Assembly (NCBI RefSeq): GCF_036010505.1
Contig: NZ_CP108569.1
Coordinates: 7,332,001-7,396,000 of the forward strand
DNA from: Streptomyces sp. NBC_01197
GTDB taxonomy: Bacteria > Actinomycetota > Actinomycetes > Streptomycetales > Streptomycetaceae
Length of the DNA stretch: 64,000 nt
Reading direction: 5' to 3'
How positions within the stretch are numbered: position 1 is the stretch's first letter; each line of letters opens with the position of its first letter. The notes under the pieces are model-generated. The model saw only the letters and a list, made by a program, of their open reading frames with translations. It was not told the origin of the DNA and did not search any database. Shown here piece by piece: positions 53,593 through 61,842 of this stretch. Made by a program: the position numbers and the translations under genes.

Positions 53593-53622
53593 TTGCTGCC
53601 ACCGGCGGCCAGAACCTAGGGT
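53593..53622 (+). promoter_or_regulatory. Promoter of the riboswitch-NiCoT transcript
   Basis: -35 TTGCTG (53593-53598) and -10 TAGGGT (53617-53622), 18 bases apart, directly before the riboswitch. Confidence 0.6.
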
Positions 53623-53624
53623 GA

Positions 53625-53805
53625 ACGGGCCGTGGTGTTCGGGAAGACCGGTGAAAGCCCCCTCGGGGCCTCAGACCGGAGCGGCCCTCGCCACTGTGAT
53701 CGGGGAGTCTCCGTCCCGTCGAAGCCACTGGCCGCGTCCGCGGGCCGGGAAGGCAGGGCCGGAGGCGAGCGTCAGCGAACCCGTCAGCCAGGAGACCGGC
53801 CACGG
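53625..53805 (+). ncRNA. Cobalamin riboswitch upstream of the cobalt transporter
   Basis: Core GACCGGTGAAAGCC, then GAGCGGCCCTCGCCACTGTG (B12 box at 53690-53697) and the closing sequence GTCAGCCAGGAGACCGGCC near 53783. Its presence identifies the downstream permease as a cobalt rather than nickel carrier in function. Limits are approximate. Confidence 0.92.
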
Positions 53806-53847
53806 CATCTCACGAAGTGATCCACGAGGTGCTGGAGCGTGATCCGC

Positions 53848-54936
53848 ATGACCCTGCCCGAATCCGCCGCGTTCGCCTGGCGGCGCGAGGACACCGTACG
53901 AACCGCCGGGCTGCTGGGGGTGATAGCAGCCCTCCACGCCGTCGCGTTCGGCGTTCTGTTCCTGCTGGTGGAACCAGGCCACTACGAGGTCGGGTCCAAG
54001 GCGTTCGGGGTGGGCCTCGGCATCACCGCGTACACGCTGGGGATGCGGCACGCCTTCGACGCCGACCACATCGCCGCCATCGACAACACCACGCGCAAAC
54101 TCATGGCGGACGGGAAGCGCCCGGTCTCGGTCGGCTTCTGGTTCGCGCTGGGGCACTCCAGTGTGGTGGTGGCCATGGCGGCGCTGGTCGCCGGCGGTGC
54201 CCGGCTCGCGGGAATCCTCATGAACGAGGGCTCGCACACCCACCAGGTGCTCGGCGTCGTCGGAACGAGCGTCTCGGGCTCGTTCCTCTACCTCATCGCG
54301 GCGCTCAACCTGGTTGCCCTCGTCGGCATTCTGCGGGTGTTCAGGGAGATGCGCGCCGGACGCTACGACGAGGCCGAACTCGAATCACACCTGAATTCGC
54401 GCGGCTTCATGAACCGCATCCTCGGCCGGTTCACCAAGTCCATCAGCAGGCCCGGCCAGATGTACCCGCTGGGCTTCCTCTTCGGCCTGGGCTTCGACAC
54501 CGCGACCGAAGTCACCCTCATGGTGATGGCCGGAAGCGGCGCCGCCGCCGGCCTGCCCTGGTACGCCGTCCTCTGCCTGCCCCTGCTCTTCGCGGCCGGA
54601 ATGAGTCTCTTCGACACACTCGACGGCACCTTCATGAACTTCGCGTACCAGTGGGCCTTCGCCAACCCGGTGCGCAAGGTGTTCTACAACCTCGCCATCA
54701 CCGGCCTGTCCATCGCCGTCGCGTTCCTCATCGGCACGATCGAGCTGATCAGCGTGCTGCACGACAAGCTGTCCCTCCAGGACTCGGTGACCGGCTGGAT
54801 AGCGGGCCTCGATCTCGGGAACGTCGGCTACCTCATCGTCGGACTCTTCGTCGTGGTGTGGGCAGCGGCGCTGGCGTACTGGCGTATCGCGAAGGTGGAG
54901 GAGAGGTGGGCGGTCCGCGCCGCTGACAGCGGCTGA
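53848..54936 (+). CDS. NiCoT-family cobalt/nickel permease
   Basis: A 362-residue membrane protein with about eight helices. The metal signature HAFDADHIAAIDN (His68, Asp73, His74) lies in helix II, and LGFDTATEV and GMSLFDTLDG are further NiCoT motifs. It takes up Co2+ (or Ni2+). The ATG is preferred over GTG 53839, which is too close to the GGAG site. The cobalamin riboswitch in its leader links it to B12 synthesis. Confidence 0.93.
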   Translation: MTLPESAAFAWRREDTVRTAGLLGVIAALHAVAFGVLFLLVEPGHYEVGSKAFGVGLGITAYTLGMRHAFDADHIAAIDNTTRKLMADGKRPVSVGFWFALGHSSVVVAMAALVAGGARLAGILMNEGSHTHQVLGVVGTSVSGSFLYLIAALNLVALVGILRVFREMRAGRYDEAELESHLNSRGFMNRILGRFTKSISRPGQMYPLGFLFGLGFDTATEVTLMVMAGSGAAAGLPWYAVLCLPLLFAAGMSLFDTLDGTFMNFAYQWAFANPVRKVFYNLAITGLSIAVAFLIGTIELISVLHDKLSLQDSVTGWIAGLDLGNVGYLIVGLFVVVWAAALAYWRIAKVEERWAVRAADSG

Positions 54937-55114
54937 ACCGGCGCCGCCCGCGGTGGCGGACCGGGGCGCTCCGGCGCCCCGGCCCCGCTCGGCCCGGGAA
55001 AACCGTGGCGCGCCGCGGACGGGGCGGGCGGCGGATGGTCCGACCGAGTGGAATCGGACGCGCGTCCGGCGCTGTCGGCCGGGTAATCGCCTCGGTGTGT
55101 GGCAGTACGGTGCC

Positions 55115-56014
55115 ATGCAGTCTGAAAATCACACTAATACGCAAGGGCGCCGCAGATTCGTGCGCGCCGCGGTCGGCCTGGGCGCCTTGGCTGTCGGGGG
55201 GGTGTTCTCCCGCGCGTACGGCCCCTCCGGCGGCACCGGCCCGGCGGCGGCCTCGCATCCTTCACATGCACCGGCCGGTGCCCCACCCCCACACCACGTC
55301 CAGCCCCCACCGGCCGCCGGACCACCTGCGGCCGCAGCCGCCGCCCGTCCCCCCACCTACCGACTACAGCCCTTCGCGGGCGAGACGTCGATGGGCGCCC
55401 CAGCCCACAACCCGGCGGTCCGCACCCATGCGGTGTACTCGATGGAGGAGAGCGGCCGCAGGATCGCGCTCACCTTCGACGACGGCCCCGACCCCCTTTA
55501 CACCCCCCAAGTGCTGCGCATCCTGGCCCGGTACAACGTGCAGGCGACGTTCTGCGTCATCGGCGAGAACGCCGCCCAGTACCCCCAGTTGCTGCACGAC
55601 ATCGCGAACGGCGGACACGCCGTCGCCAACCACTCCTGGACCCACCCCCAGCTCACCAAGTTGAAGCCGGCCGCCGCCCGGTCCGAACTCTCCCGGACCA
55701 GCGATCTGATCGAGAACGTGCTCGGCGCTCCGCCCCAGTGGGCCCGCGCACCGTACGGCGACTGGAACCCGGTCACCCTCGGGATCTGCGCCGACCTGGG
55801 CATGGAGCCGCTGGGCTGGTCGATCGACACCAACGACTGGGCGCGGCCGGGGACGCGCAGCATCACCAACTCCGTGCTGCGCGACATCAAGGACGGCGCG
55901 ATCGTGCTCTGCCACGACGGCGGCGGGAACCGGTCGCAGACGGTCGCCGCGGTCAGGAACTATCTGCCCCGGCTGCTCGACAGCGGCTTCATCCCCGTGC
56001 GACCGGAGCTCTGA
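55115..56014 (+). CDS. Tat-exported polysaccharide deacetylase
   Basis: A 299-residue NodB-domain protein. The N-terminus has a twin-arginine signal (GRRRFVRAAVGLGALAVGG), then a Pro/His/Ala-rich linker. The catalytic domain shows TFDDGPDPLYTP (Asp122, Asp123), HSWTHP, RAPYGDWN, DTNDWARPG and LCHDGGG, all five NodB motifs. It removes N-acetyl groups from peptidoglycan or chitin-like polymers outside the cell. It is a single-gene unit. Confidence 0.92.
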   Translation: MQSENHTNTQGRRRFVRAAVGLGALAVGGVFSRAYGPSGGTGPAAASHPSHAPAGAPPPHHVQPPPAAGPPAAAAAARPPTYRLQPFAGETSMGAPAHNPAVRTHAVYSMEESGRRIALTFDDGPDPLYTPQVLRILARYNVQATFCVIGENAAQYPQLLHDIANGGHAVANHSWTHPQLTKLKPAAARSELSRTSDLIENVLGAPPQWARAPYGDWNPVTLGICADLGMEPLGWSIDTNDWARPGTRSITNSVLRDIKDGAIVLCHDGGGNRSQTVAAVRNYLPRLLDSGFIPVRPEL

Positions 56015-56247
56015 CGCGTCCGGTCCAGCCGCTGACGGACGGCGTCGGGCTGGGCGCCGTACGGGCCGTGGGCAGTAGTCGCGGGGCGCTGGAGCGGGTC
56101 AATTGGCCCCGGAAGGTGACCGGTTACTACTGCAAGCATGGGCTCTGGCCATAGTAAAAGACAGAAACATGGCGAACCCTCTTGCGGTGCGACAGCAATC
56201 GCTTACATGCTGACGCCCAACCCGAACACCGGCCATCAGGAGATGAC

Positions 56248-57153
56248 ATGCGCACGCCATTCATCGCGGGGTCCAGGTCCACCAACAGGGGTCCGTCCGT
56301 GACGGGTCCATCCGTCATGGGTCTTTCCGGACCGGGTCCATCCACCACCCGCCCGACCACCACGGCATCGCCCATCAGAAAGTCGAGGCGCCGTCTCGCC
56401 AGGTCCGGCATCGTCCTCGGCGCCACCGCCCTCCTGGCCATCGGCGCGGCCGGGCAGTCGTGGGCGTCCACCCCCATATTGCGCTGGTCGACGGACGCGC
56501 CCACGCCGGTCACCACGCTGAAGCTGCCGATGTCCGTGGACTCCGCCCCTGACGCGTCCGGCATCTACTTCGCCTACTACACGACGCTGGAGAGCGGCAC
56601 CCGGCCGTACGCCGGGTTCCAGCCGAAGCCCGTGGACGCGAACGGGCACCACACGCTCCAGGCGGTCTTCAGCTCCTTCAACGCGGACGCCACCACGGCC
56701 GACAGCCACTGCAACTACGGCGCGGACGGCGGCGCCGGAGTGAGCTGCGCGGTCCAGTTCGCCTACACGCCGGGCACGATGTACTCGCTCGTCCTCAAGC
56801 GCGCGAGTGTCACCGGCGACACTCAGCTGATGTCGGGAGACGTCGTCCAGACCGCGACCGGTGCTTCCGTGGCGCACATCGGAAGCTTCAGCCTTCCGTC
56901 GGCATCGGGCCGGTTCAAAAGCGCCGACCAGGGCTTCATCGAGCCGTATCTCACGGCCGGCTGCAGCCAGCAGGTCACCGTGACCTACGGGAAGCCGGTC
57001 GGCACGGAGGCGGGTACGGACCATGTGGGGAGCCTCCCCACCGTCAGCGACCCGGCGTCGGGCAGCTGCCTGAGCACCACATCGCAGAGCACCGGGCGGG
57101 GCCGGCAGGTCACAGTGCGGGGCAATGCCGCCGCCGCAGCAGCCAGCCGATAG
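56248..57153 (+). CDS. Secreted beta-rich protein of unknown function
   Basis: A 301-residue protein. A long N-terminal extension rich in Pro/Ser/Thr/Gly, encoded by imperfect GGGTCCATCC repeats (about 56285-56340), precedes a signal helix (about 53-75, SGIVLGATALLAIGAAG). The mature part has alternating strands and three cysteines (about at CNYG, VSCAV, AGCSQQ). It is weakly reminiscent of DUF3472 proteins. AGGAG lies six bases before the ATG. If the true start were internal, the repeat section would be untranslated. Function unknown. Confidence 0.68.
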   Translation: MRTPFIAGSRSTNRGPSVTGPSVMGLSGPGPSTTRPTTTASPIRKSRRRLARSGIVLGATALLAIGAAGQSWASTPILRWSTDAPTPVTTLKLPMSVDSAPDASGIYFAYYTTLESGTRPYAGFQPKPVDANGHHTLQAVFSSFNADATTADSHCNYGADGGAGVSCAVQFAYTPGTMYSLVLKRASVTGDTQLMSGDVVQTATGASVAHIGSFSLPSASGRFKSADQGFIEPYLTAGCSQQVTVTYGKPVGTEAGTDHVGSLPTVSDPASGSCLSTTSQSTGRGRQVTVRGNAAAAAASR

Positions 57154-57245
57154 CGGGAACTCCGGGCGCTGCCACTGCCGGCCGAGCGGTGAGCAGCCCC
57201 GGCTGTTCGATTGCCCGCCTCGTCGCTATGAAGCAGGATGCGGGA

Positions 57246-58118
57246 ATGCTCTTCTCGGTCAACATTCCGAACTTCGGTGATTTCGCAGATCCCAGAACCG
57301 TGGCAGAAGTGGCCGCAGCCGCCGAACAGGCGGGCTGGGACGGACTGTTCGTCTGGGACCACGTGGTGCACGACAAGCGCGAGCGGCAGGGCGTGCCCTT
57401 CGGGGACCCGTGGATGCTCCTGACCGCCGCGGCGCTCGCGACCACCGGACTCAGGCTGGGCACGCTGGTCACCCCGGTCGCCCGGCGGCGCCCGGAGCAG
57501 CTCGCCCGCCAGGTGGCCACCCTCGATGCGGTCAGCGGCGGCAGGGTGATCTTCGGCGCGGGGCTTGGCGGTCCCATCGAGGACGAGTACGGAAGCTTCG
57601 GCGAGCCGACCGAACCGCGAGTGCTCGCCGGACGCCTGGACGAAGGCCTGGAGCTGCTGCGGCGCTACTGGACGGGCGAGCCCGTCACCTCTGAAGGACA
57701 GCACTACACGGTCCGGGACGTGACCTTGCTGCCCGCCACGGTGCAGCGCCCCCACCCACCGGTGTGGGTCGGCGGATTCTGGCCCAATCGTCCGCCGATG
57801 CGCCGCGCCGCCCGCTGGAACGGCGCGGTTCCCCTGTTCGCATCGGCCAGACACGGACAGATCCCGCCCGTCGACGAAGTGCGCGAGCTGGTCGCCTACC
57901 TGCACCATCTGCGCGCCGACGCTCAGGACGACGCTCCCTTCGAGATCGTCCTGGGCGGCGCCAGCCCCACTGACGCCGCCCGGGCACACGACGTGATCGG
58001 ACCGCTCATCGAGGCCGGCGCCACCTGGTGGGACGAACGACAACTGCAGACCGGCGAAGGACTCGACCGGTTCGCGCCGGTCATGCGCCGTATCGAGCAG
58101 GGCCCACCCGTGTTCTGA
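57246..58118 (+). CDS. LLM-class flavin/F420-dependent oxidoreductase
   Basis: A 290-residue luciferase-like TIM barrel: FVWDHVVHD, LGTLVTPVARRRPEQLARQV, LDAVSGGRVIFGAGLGG. The shape and length fit F420-dependent actinobacterial enzymes, but the cofactor is not proven. The ATG at 57246 has AGGA eight bases upstream; ATG 57228 is an alternative. It faces the secreted glycosidase gene tail to tail and is only distantly related to the LLM enzyme at 4423-5550. Confidence 0.85.
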   Translation: MLFSVNIPNFGDFADPRTVAEVAAAAEQAGWDGLFVWDHVVHDKRERQGVPFGDPWMLLTAAALATTGLRLGTLVTPVARRRPEQLARQVATLDAVSGGRVIFGAGLGGPIEDEYGSFGEPTEPRVLAGRLDEGLELLRRYWTGEPVTSEGQHYTVRDVTLLPATVQRPHPPVWVGGFWPNRPPMRRAARWNGAVPLFASARHGQIPPVDEVRELVAYLHHLRADAQDDAPFEIVLGGASPTDAARAHDVIGPLIEAGATWWDERQLQTGEGLDRFAPVMRRIEQGPPVF

Positions 58119-58154
58119 GAGACCGTCCGGCCCCCCTCGCCGGGCCTCACGCGC

Positions 58155-59342
58155 CTACTTCACGACGACCGTCCATCGCGTGTCACTCTGCCCGGTCCGG
58201 ATGTGGAGCAGTGCCGTGCTGGTGGACTGCGAGGAGGCGACTGCCAGCGGCAGCGACGTACGGAACGACGCACCCGGCGCGAGGGACGGCACGTTCCAGT
58301 ACTGCCAGCTGCCGCTGAATCCTGACCCGTCCGTGAAGGACTGCATCTGGGTCGCCACGGTGGTGGAGCCCGAGGTGTTGGTGACGGTGACGGGCACGGC
58401 GGTGGTGCTCCCGCGCGGCACCGTGCAGTTGCCGCTGGGCGGGGTCGCGGTGGCGGTCAGTGGTCCGCTGCTCGGCGTACCGGTGAGGACGCCCATCTCG
58501 TACGCGTTCTCCGCTACCCAGTTGCAGGCCGATGCGCTGTTGGCGGAAGGCTCCCAGACGACCGCGCCGTCGGTCTTCGCCTTGAGCTGGTCGATGGTGT
58601 AGCCCCAGGTGGTGCCCGACATATAGGTGCCACCGGGGCTGCCGTCCCAACTCGGCGAAATGTACGGGTAGATGGGCTGCCCCGGTGCGAGGGAGTGGTC
58701 GTTGGCGACGGCCGCGTCGAGCGTGCTGCTCCATCCGGCATCCGTCTGGGAGCTGCCGCGGTAGGCGCGGGGTGCGAAGAAGTCGAGCAGGCCGTTCTGG
58801 TGCAACTGCTGGGTGAGGCTGTTGTTGGTGGTCGACGAGTCGTAGCCGTACATGCCGACCGGGGCGGACGGCGCGGCTCTGTGGGTCCAGGTGATGAGCT
58901 GCTTCCAGAGGTTCAAGGCGTTGGTCGCCGCCGGACCGGCCTCCGCCGTGAGCACGATGTTCTCGAAGTCGAGCACGACCGGGGCGGTGGCGCCACCGCC
59001 GAACTGGCCGGCGCCCATGTACTCCTTGACCTTGCTCTCGTAGGCGGCTTCGGTCGGCAGCGCCCCGCCGTTCGAGTAGCACCCGGCGGCGTCACAGGTC
59101 AGCGCGTAGGAGTCATAGACGACGGTGGACTTGACGGCGCCGTACTGCTGGAGGCCGGGTGTGTCCACGCCCCGCTCATTGGTGAAGACGGTGAAGCCGG
59201 AGCCGGCGGAAGCCGTGGGGGCGCAGACCGTCAGCGCGGCGACGGCGAGGGAGAGGGAGACGGCCGCCCAGCCCCGCCCCCGTTTCCTCGGAGCGGTCCT
59301 GACAACACGCAGGGCAGGGCGGTTCGTTCGTCCGAGGCGCAT
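58155..59342 (-). CDS. Putative secreted glycosidase with C-terminal beta domain
   Basis: A 395-residue exported protein with a signal helix (about 24-46). Residues about 50-290 look like a TIM barrel: VVYDSYALTCDAAGC, a strand end APVVLDFENIVL with an Asp/Glu pair fit for catalysis, GMYGYDSSTT and FFAPRAYRG. The last 100 residues are an immunoglobulin-like beta domain. No glycosidase family is assigned with confidence. The promoter region has a perfect LacI-type palindrome, suggesting sugar-responsive control. Confidence 0.72.
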   Translation of the reverse strand: MRLGRTNRPALRVVRTAPRKRGRGWAAVSLSLAVAALTVCAPTASAGSGFTVFTNERGVDTPGLQQYGAVKSTVVYDSYALTCDAAGCYSNGGALPTEAAYESKVKEYMGAGQFGGGATAPVVLDFENIVLTAEAGPAATNALNLWKQLITWTHRAAPSAPVGMYGYDSSTTNNSLTQQLHQNGLLDFFAPRAYRGSSQTDAGWSSTLDAAVANDHSLAPGQPIYPYISPSWDGSPGGTYMSGTTWGYTIDQLKAKTDGAVVWEPSANSASACNWVAENAYEMGVLTGTPSSGPLTATATPPSGNCTVPRGSTTAVPVTVTNTSGSTTVATQMQSFTDGSGFSGSWQYWNVPSLAPGASFRTSLPLAVASSQSTSTALLHIRTGQSDTRWTVVVK

Positions 59343-59407
59343 CCCAGAGTCCTCTCGCGGCTGCGGGAATCCGGTGAGGATCACCAGAACGCCAATCCCC
59401 TCCCAGG

Positions 59408-59423
59408 GGGAAAGCGCTTTCCC
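59408..59423. promoter_or_regulatory. LacI-type operator
   Basis: GGGAAAGCGCTTTCCC is a perfect 16-bp palindrome with the CG centre of LacI/GalR-family sites. It lies 66 bases upstream of the glycosidase start. Confidence 0.7.
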
Positions 59424-59810
59424 GAGGGGAAGGTAGGACCCGCCGGCTCCCCGGGTCAAGAGGCCCGGATGTGTGGGCAGTGTGCAGCACCTGGCCACCG
59501 CAGGGTCCGGCTCCCGCGCGTCCTCTCAGCCTATGAACAAAATGAACAGAACGCGCAGAGGGCTACCACGGTCACGCCTGCCGTCTATACATTCAAGCCA
59601 TAGGGAATATGAATTCGCTGGCCTGGATATCGGAGACATTATGACGGCGCACTTCGTTCACGATTCGGCCAGTGCCGGGCCTGCTATTCCGATGGCCGAT
59701 GATCCAGCCCGCAAGCGGGGTCTTCCCACTCTTTTCACGGTCGAGGCGTCCAAGTGGCACTCGGAATGACTTGGCGTCGACCACTCGGGCCACTGTGAGA
59801 ACCCAGAATT

Positions 59811-59854
59811 TGCGTGACTTTCCTTTCCCTCTCTTATGAAGGAAAAGTCATGCA
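59811..59854. promoter_or_regulatory. Imperfect inverted repeat upstream of the ferric-reductase-like gene
   Basis: TGCGTGACTTTCCTT (59811-59825) pairs with AAGGAAAAGTCATGCA (59839-59854) around a 13-base loop. Low GC for this genome; 45 bases before the start codon. Operator or mRNA hairpin. Confidence 0.55.
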
Positions 59855-59898
59855 TCCCCCCGCTCGCTTCTTGTATACCCCCGCGAGGAGGCTCCCGC

Positions 59899-61332
59899 AT
59901 GACCGAGCAGATCCCGAACATTTCACCGCCCGCGTTCGGCGTCAGCCGAGAAATTCCTTCCGGCTCACCGTTCAAAAAACAGAGACTGAACGCTGCCCTG
60001 GTGCGCTGCCTGTGCGCGGTCGCCTTCTGTGCCGGCCTGCTGTTCTTTGTCTATCTGTGGGTTCACGATGGCGCCATCGTGAACCTGGTGGCAAAGCCCG
60101 AGGGGCCGCTTAAATATCCCGGCACGCTCACCGGCCTGATCTCCGCCGACCTTATGTTCGTTCAGGTTGTACTGATGGCACGCATCCCGTGCATCGAACG
60201 CTCGGTCGGCCGGGATCGGCTCGTCCGCATCCACCGGTTGAGTGGCTTCGCCTCGTTGAACCTGATGTTGGCACACATCGTGCTACTGACAACCAGTTAC
60301 GTGGTCCGCGATGGTCGTTCCATGCTCGGGTCGCTGTGGTGGATGATCGCCGAGTGGCGAGGCATGATGCTGGCAACTCTCGGCACGGTACTGCTGGTTA
60401 TCGTGGGAATCACATCCAGCCGGGCCGCCAGAAAGCGCCTGCGGTACCACTCGTGGCATCTTCTTCACCTGTACACCTTTCTCGGTATCGGACTGGTCGT
60501 TCCGCACATGGTCTGGGCCGGCAGCGAATTCAAGCGGCCATGGACTCAGGTGTGCATCGTCGGCCTCTACGTGGTGACGCTCGGCAGCCTGCTGGTCTTC
60601 CGCGTGGCCGTGCCTGTGCTGCGCTCGATGCGCCACCGGATTGTCGTGGAGCGGGTGGTCGAGGATGCCCCTGGCAATGTGTCGGTGCACCTCCGTGGCC
60701 GTGGTCTCGACAAACTTCGGGCACAGGCGGGCCAGTTCTTCATCTGGCGATTCCGCGACGGGCGAGGCTGGACGCGAGGGAATCCATATGCGCTTTCGGC
60801 GCCACCTCGCGGTGATGTGCTGCGGATCACCGCGAAGGAGGTCGGGGTCAACAGCAGCCGTTTGCGCATGCTCCGGCCCGGCACCAGGGTGCTCTTCGAA
60901 GGCCCTTATGGCAGGTTCACCGGGGAGTCCAGGCATGGGCGCAAACTCACTGCGATGGCCTGCGGGATCGGTATCACTCCGCTGTGCGCGCTCCTGAAGG
61001 ACCTCGACTACGCAGCAGATGAGGCGGTGCTTCTGTATCGAGCCTCCAGCGAGAACGACTTCGTCCTCCGGCGGGAGCTCGACGAACTGGCGCAGGAGCG
61101 CGGCGTTCGCATCGTCTACCTACCCGGACACCGCGCCCGAGGACGCGCCTCATGGCAGACGGAGCACGCCGGTGAGGAGGACCACATCGCACTTCAGGAG
61201 CTTGTGCCGGACATCAGCGAGCACGACATCTATATCTGCGGTCCCGACGCCTGGGGGCGGTCTGCGGCCGACGCTGCCCGTCGCGCGGGAGCCCCAGCCA
61301 AACACATCCACCTCGAACGCTTCGCATTCTGA
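59899..61332 (+). CDS. Ferric reductase-like membrane flavoprotein
   Basis: A 477-residue protein. Six helices (about 35-255) carry heme-type histidines: RIHRLSGFASLNLMLAHIVL, then RLRYHSWHLLHLYTFLGIGL and VPHMVW. This is followed by an FAD/NAD(P) reductase domain (about 265-477) with GQFFIWRF, GNPYALSAPP, MACGIGITPLCALL and YICGPDAWG. It moves electrons across the membrane, probably to ferric iron or another acceptor. GAGGAGG lies seven bases before the ATG. Codon use has more A/T third positions than its neighbours, a possible sign of transfer. Confidence 0.88.
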   Translation: MTEQIPNISPPAFGVSREIPSGSPFKKQRLNAALVRCLCAVAFCAGLLFFVYLWVHDGAIVNLVAKPEGPLKYPGTLTGLISADLMFVQVVLMARIPCIERSVGRDRLVRIHRLSGFASLNLMLAHIVLLTTSYVVRDGRSMLGSLWWMIAEWRGMMLATLGTVLLVIVGITSSRAARKRLRYHSWHLLHLYTFLGIGLVVPHMVWAGSEFKRPWTQVCIVGLYVVTLGSLLVFRVAVPVLRSMRHRIVVERVVEDAPGNVSVHLRGRGLDKLRAQAGQFFIWRFRDGRGWTRGNPYALSAPPRGDVLRITAKEVGVNSSRLRMLRPGTRVLFEGPYGRFTGESRHGRKLTAMACGIGITPLCALLKDLDYAADEAVLLYRASSENDFVLRRELDELAQERGVRIVYLPGHRARGRASWQTEHAGEEDHIALQELVPDISEHDIYICGPDAWGRSAADAARRAGAPAKHIHLERFAF

Positions 61333-61358
61333 CTTCGAACGTCCGGAGGCAACGCCCC

Positions 61359-61508
61359 ATGGTTCGCAACATCCTGTGGCTGATCGCGACAGCCGTCGCC
61401 ATCGCTCTCGTCCTCGCGTATCCCACCAGTGCAAACCGGGGAGTCCCGCTTGGTCGCACCCCCGGCACAACCACCCCCGCCGGTATGACGCACCCAGCAC
61501 ACCGGTGA
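61359..61508 (+). CDS. 49-residue membrane/secreted peptide
   Basis: A small gene 26 bases behind the ferric-reductase-like gene with its own ribosome site (GGAGG about 10 bases upstream of the ATG). The peptide has one hydrophobic helix (about 4-21, NILWLIATAVAIALVLAY) and a short Thr/Pro/Gly-rich tail. It may be a partner of the reductase; no family is recognised. Confidence 0.6.
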   Translation: MVRNILWLIATAVAIALVLAYPTSANRGVPLGRTPGTTTPAGMTHPAHR

Positions 61509-61842
61509 CGCACCATCCGGCGGGATCCCGGGACCGATCCCTGAAGCAGTGATTTCTGGCGGAGCACGCAGCGCGGATGTGTGCGAGTTCGTCGCACCCA
61601 GGTCCACGTCCACGGAAGGGGCAAAATGCCCCTCTTACGGCCCGGCGGGCTCCTACCGTTCGGCCGGTTCATCCGCACGGCCCCGCCCGGCCCCGGGCGC
61701 GGAGCGTGGTGTTCAGCGGATTTTCACAGAGTGCAGGTGGCATGGGTCTAGCTGTCGGCCCGTGAATCCTGCACCCTTGTGCGCGATATAGCGCAATCGC
61801 AGTCACATATGCGCAACTGATTCCTAGGCGAGGGCAGGGCGG
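61509..61842. other. Upstream region of the phospholipase C gene
   Basis: 334 bases without a gene. The right end carries the GCGCAA elements described separately; the left part shows nothing recognisable. Confidence 0.45.
61777..61816 (+). promoter_or_regulatory. GCGCAA repeats in the phospholipase C promoter region
   Basis: TTGTGCGCGATATAGCGCAA (61777-61796) is an inverted repeat of GCGCAA half-sites, and a third half-site lies at 61811-61816. They end 27 bases before the start codon and may bind a regulator. Confidence 0.5.

Larger units (their letters stand above)
59343..59898. other. Divergent intergenic region, AT-richer than its surroundings
   Basis: 556 bases between the glycosidase and the ferric-reductase-like gene. 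It holds the LacI-type palindrome and an imperfect inverted repeat (separate entries). Short reading frames within it lack ribosome sites and Streptomyces codon bias; none is called. Confidence 0.5.

Noticed and set aside
59593..59793. Short minus-strand frame between the glycosidase and the reductase
   Set aside because: No ribosome site, no Streptomyces codon bias and no family features.
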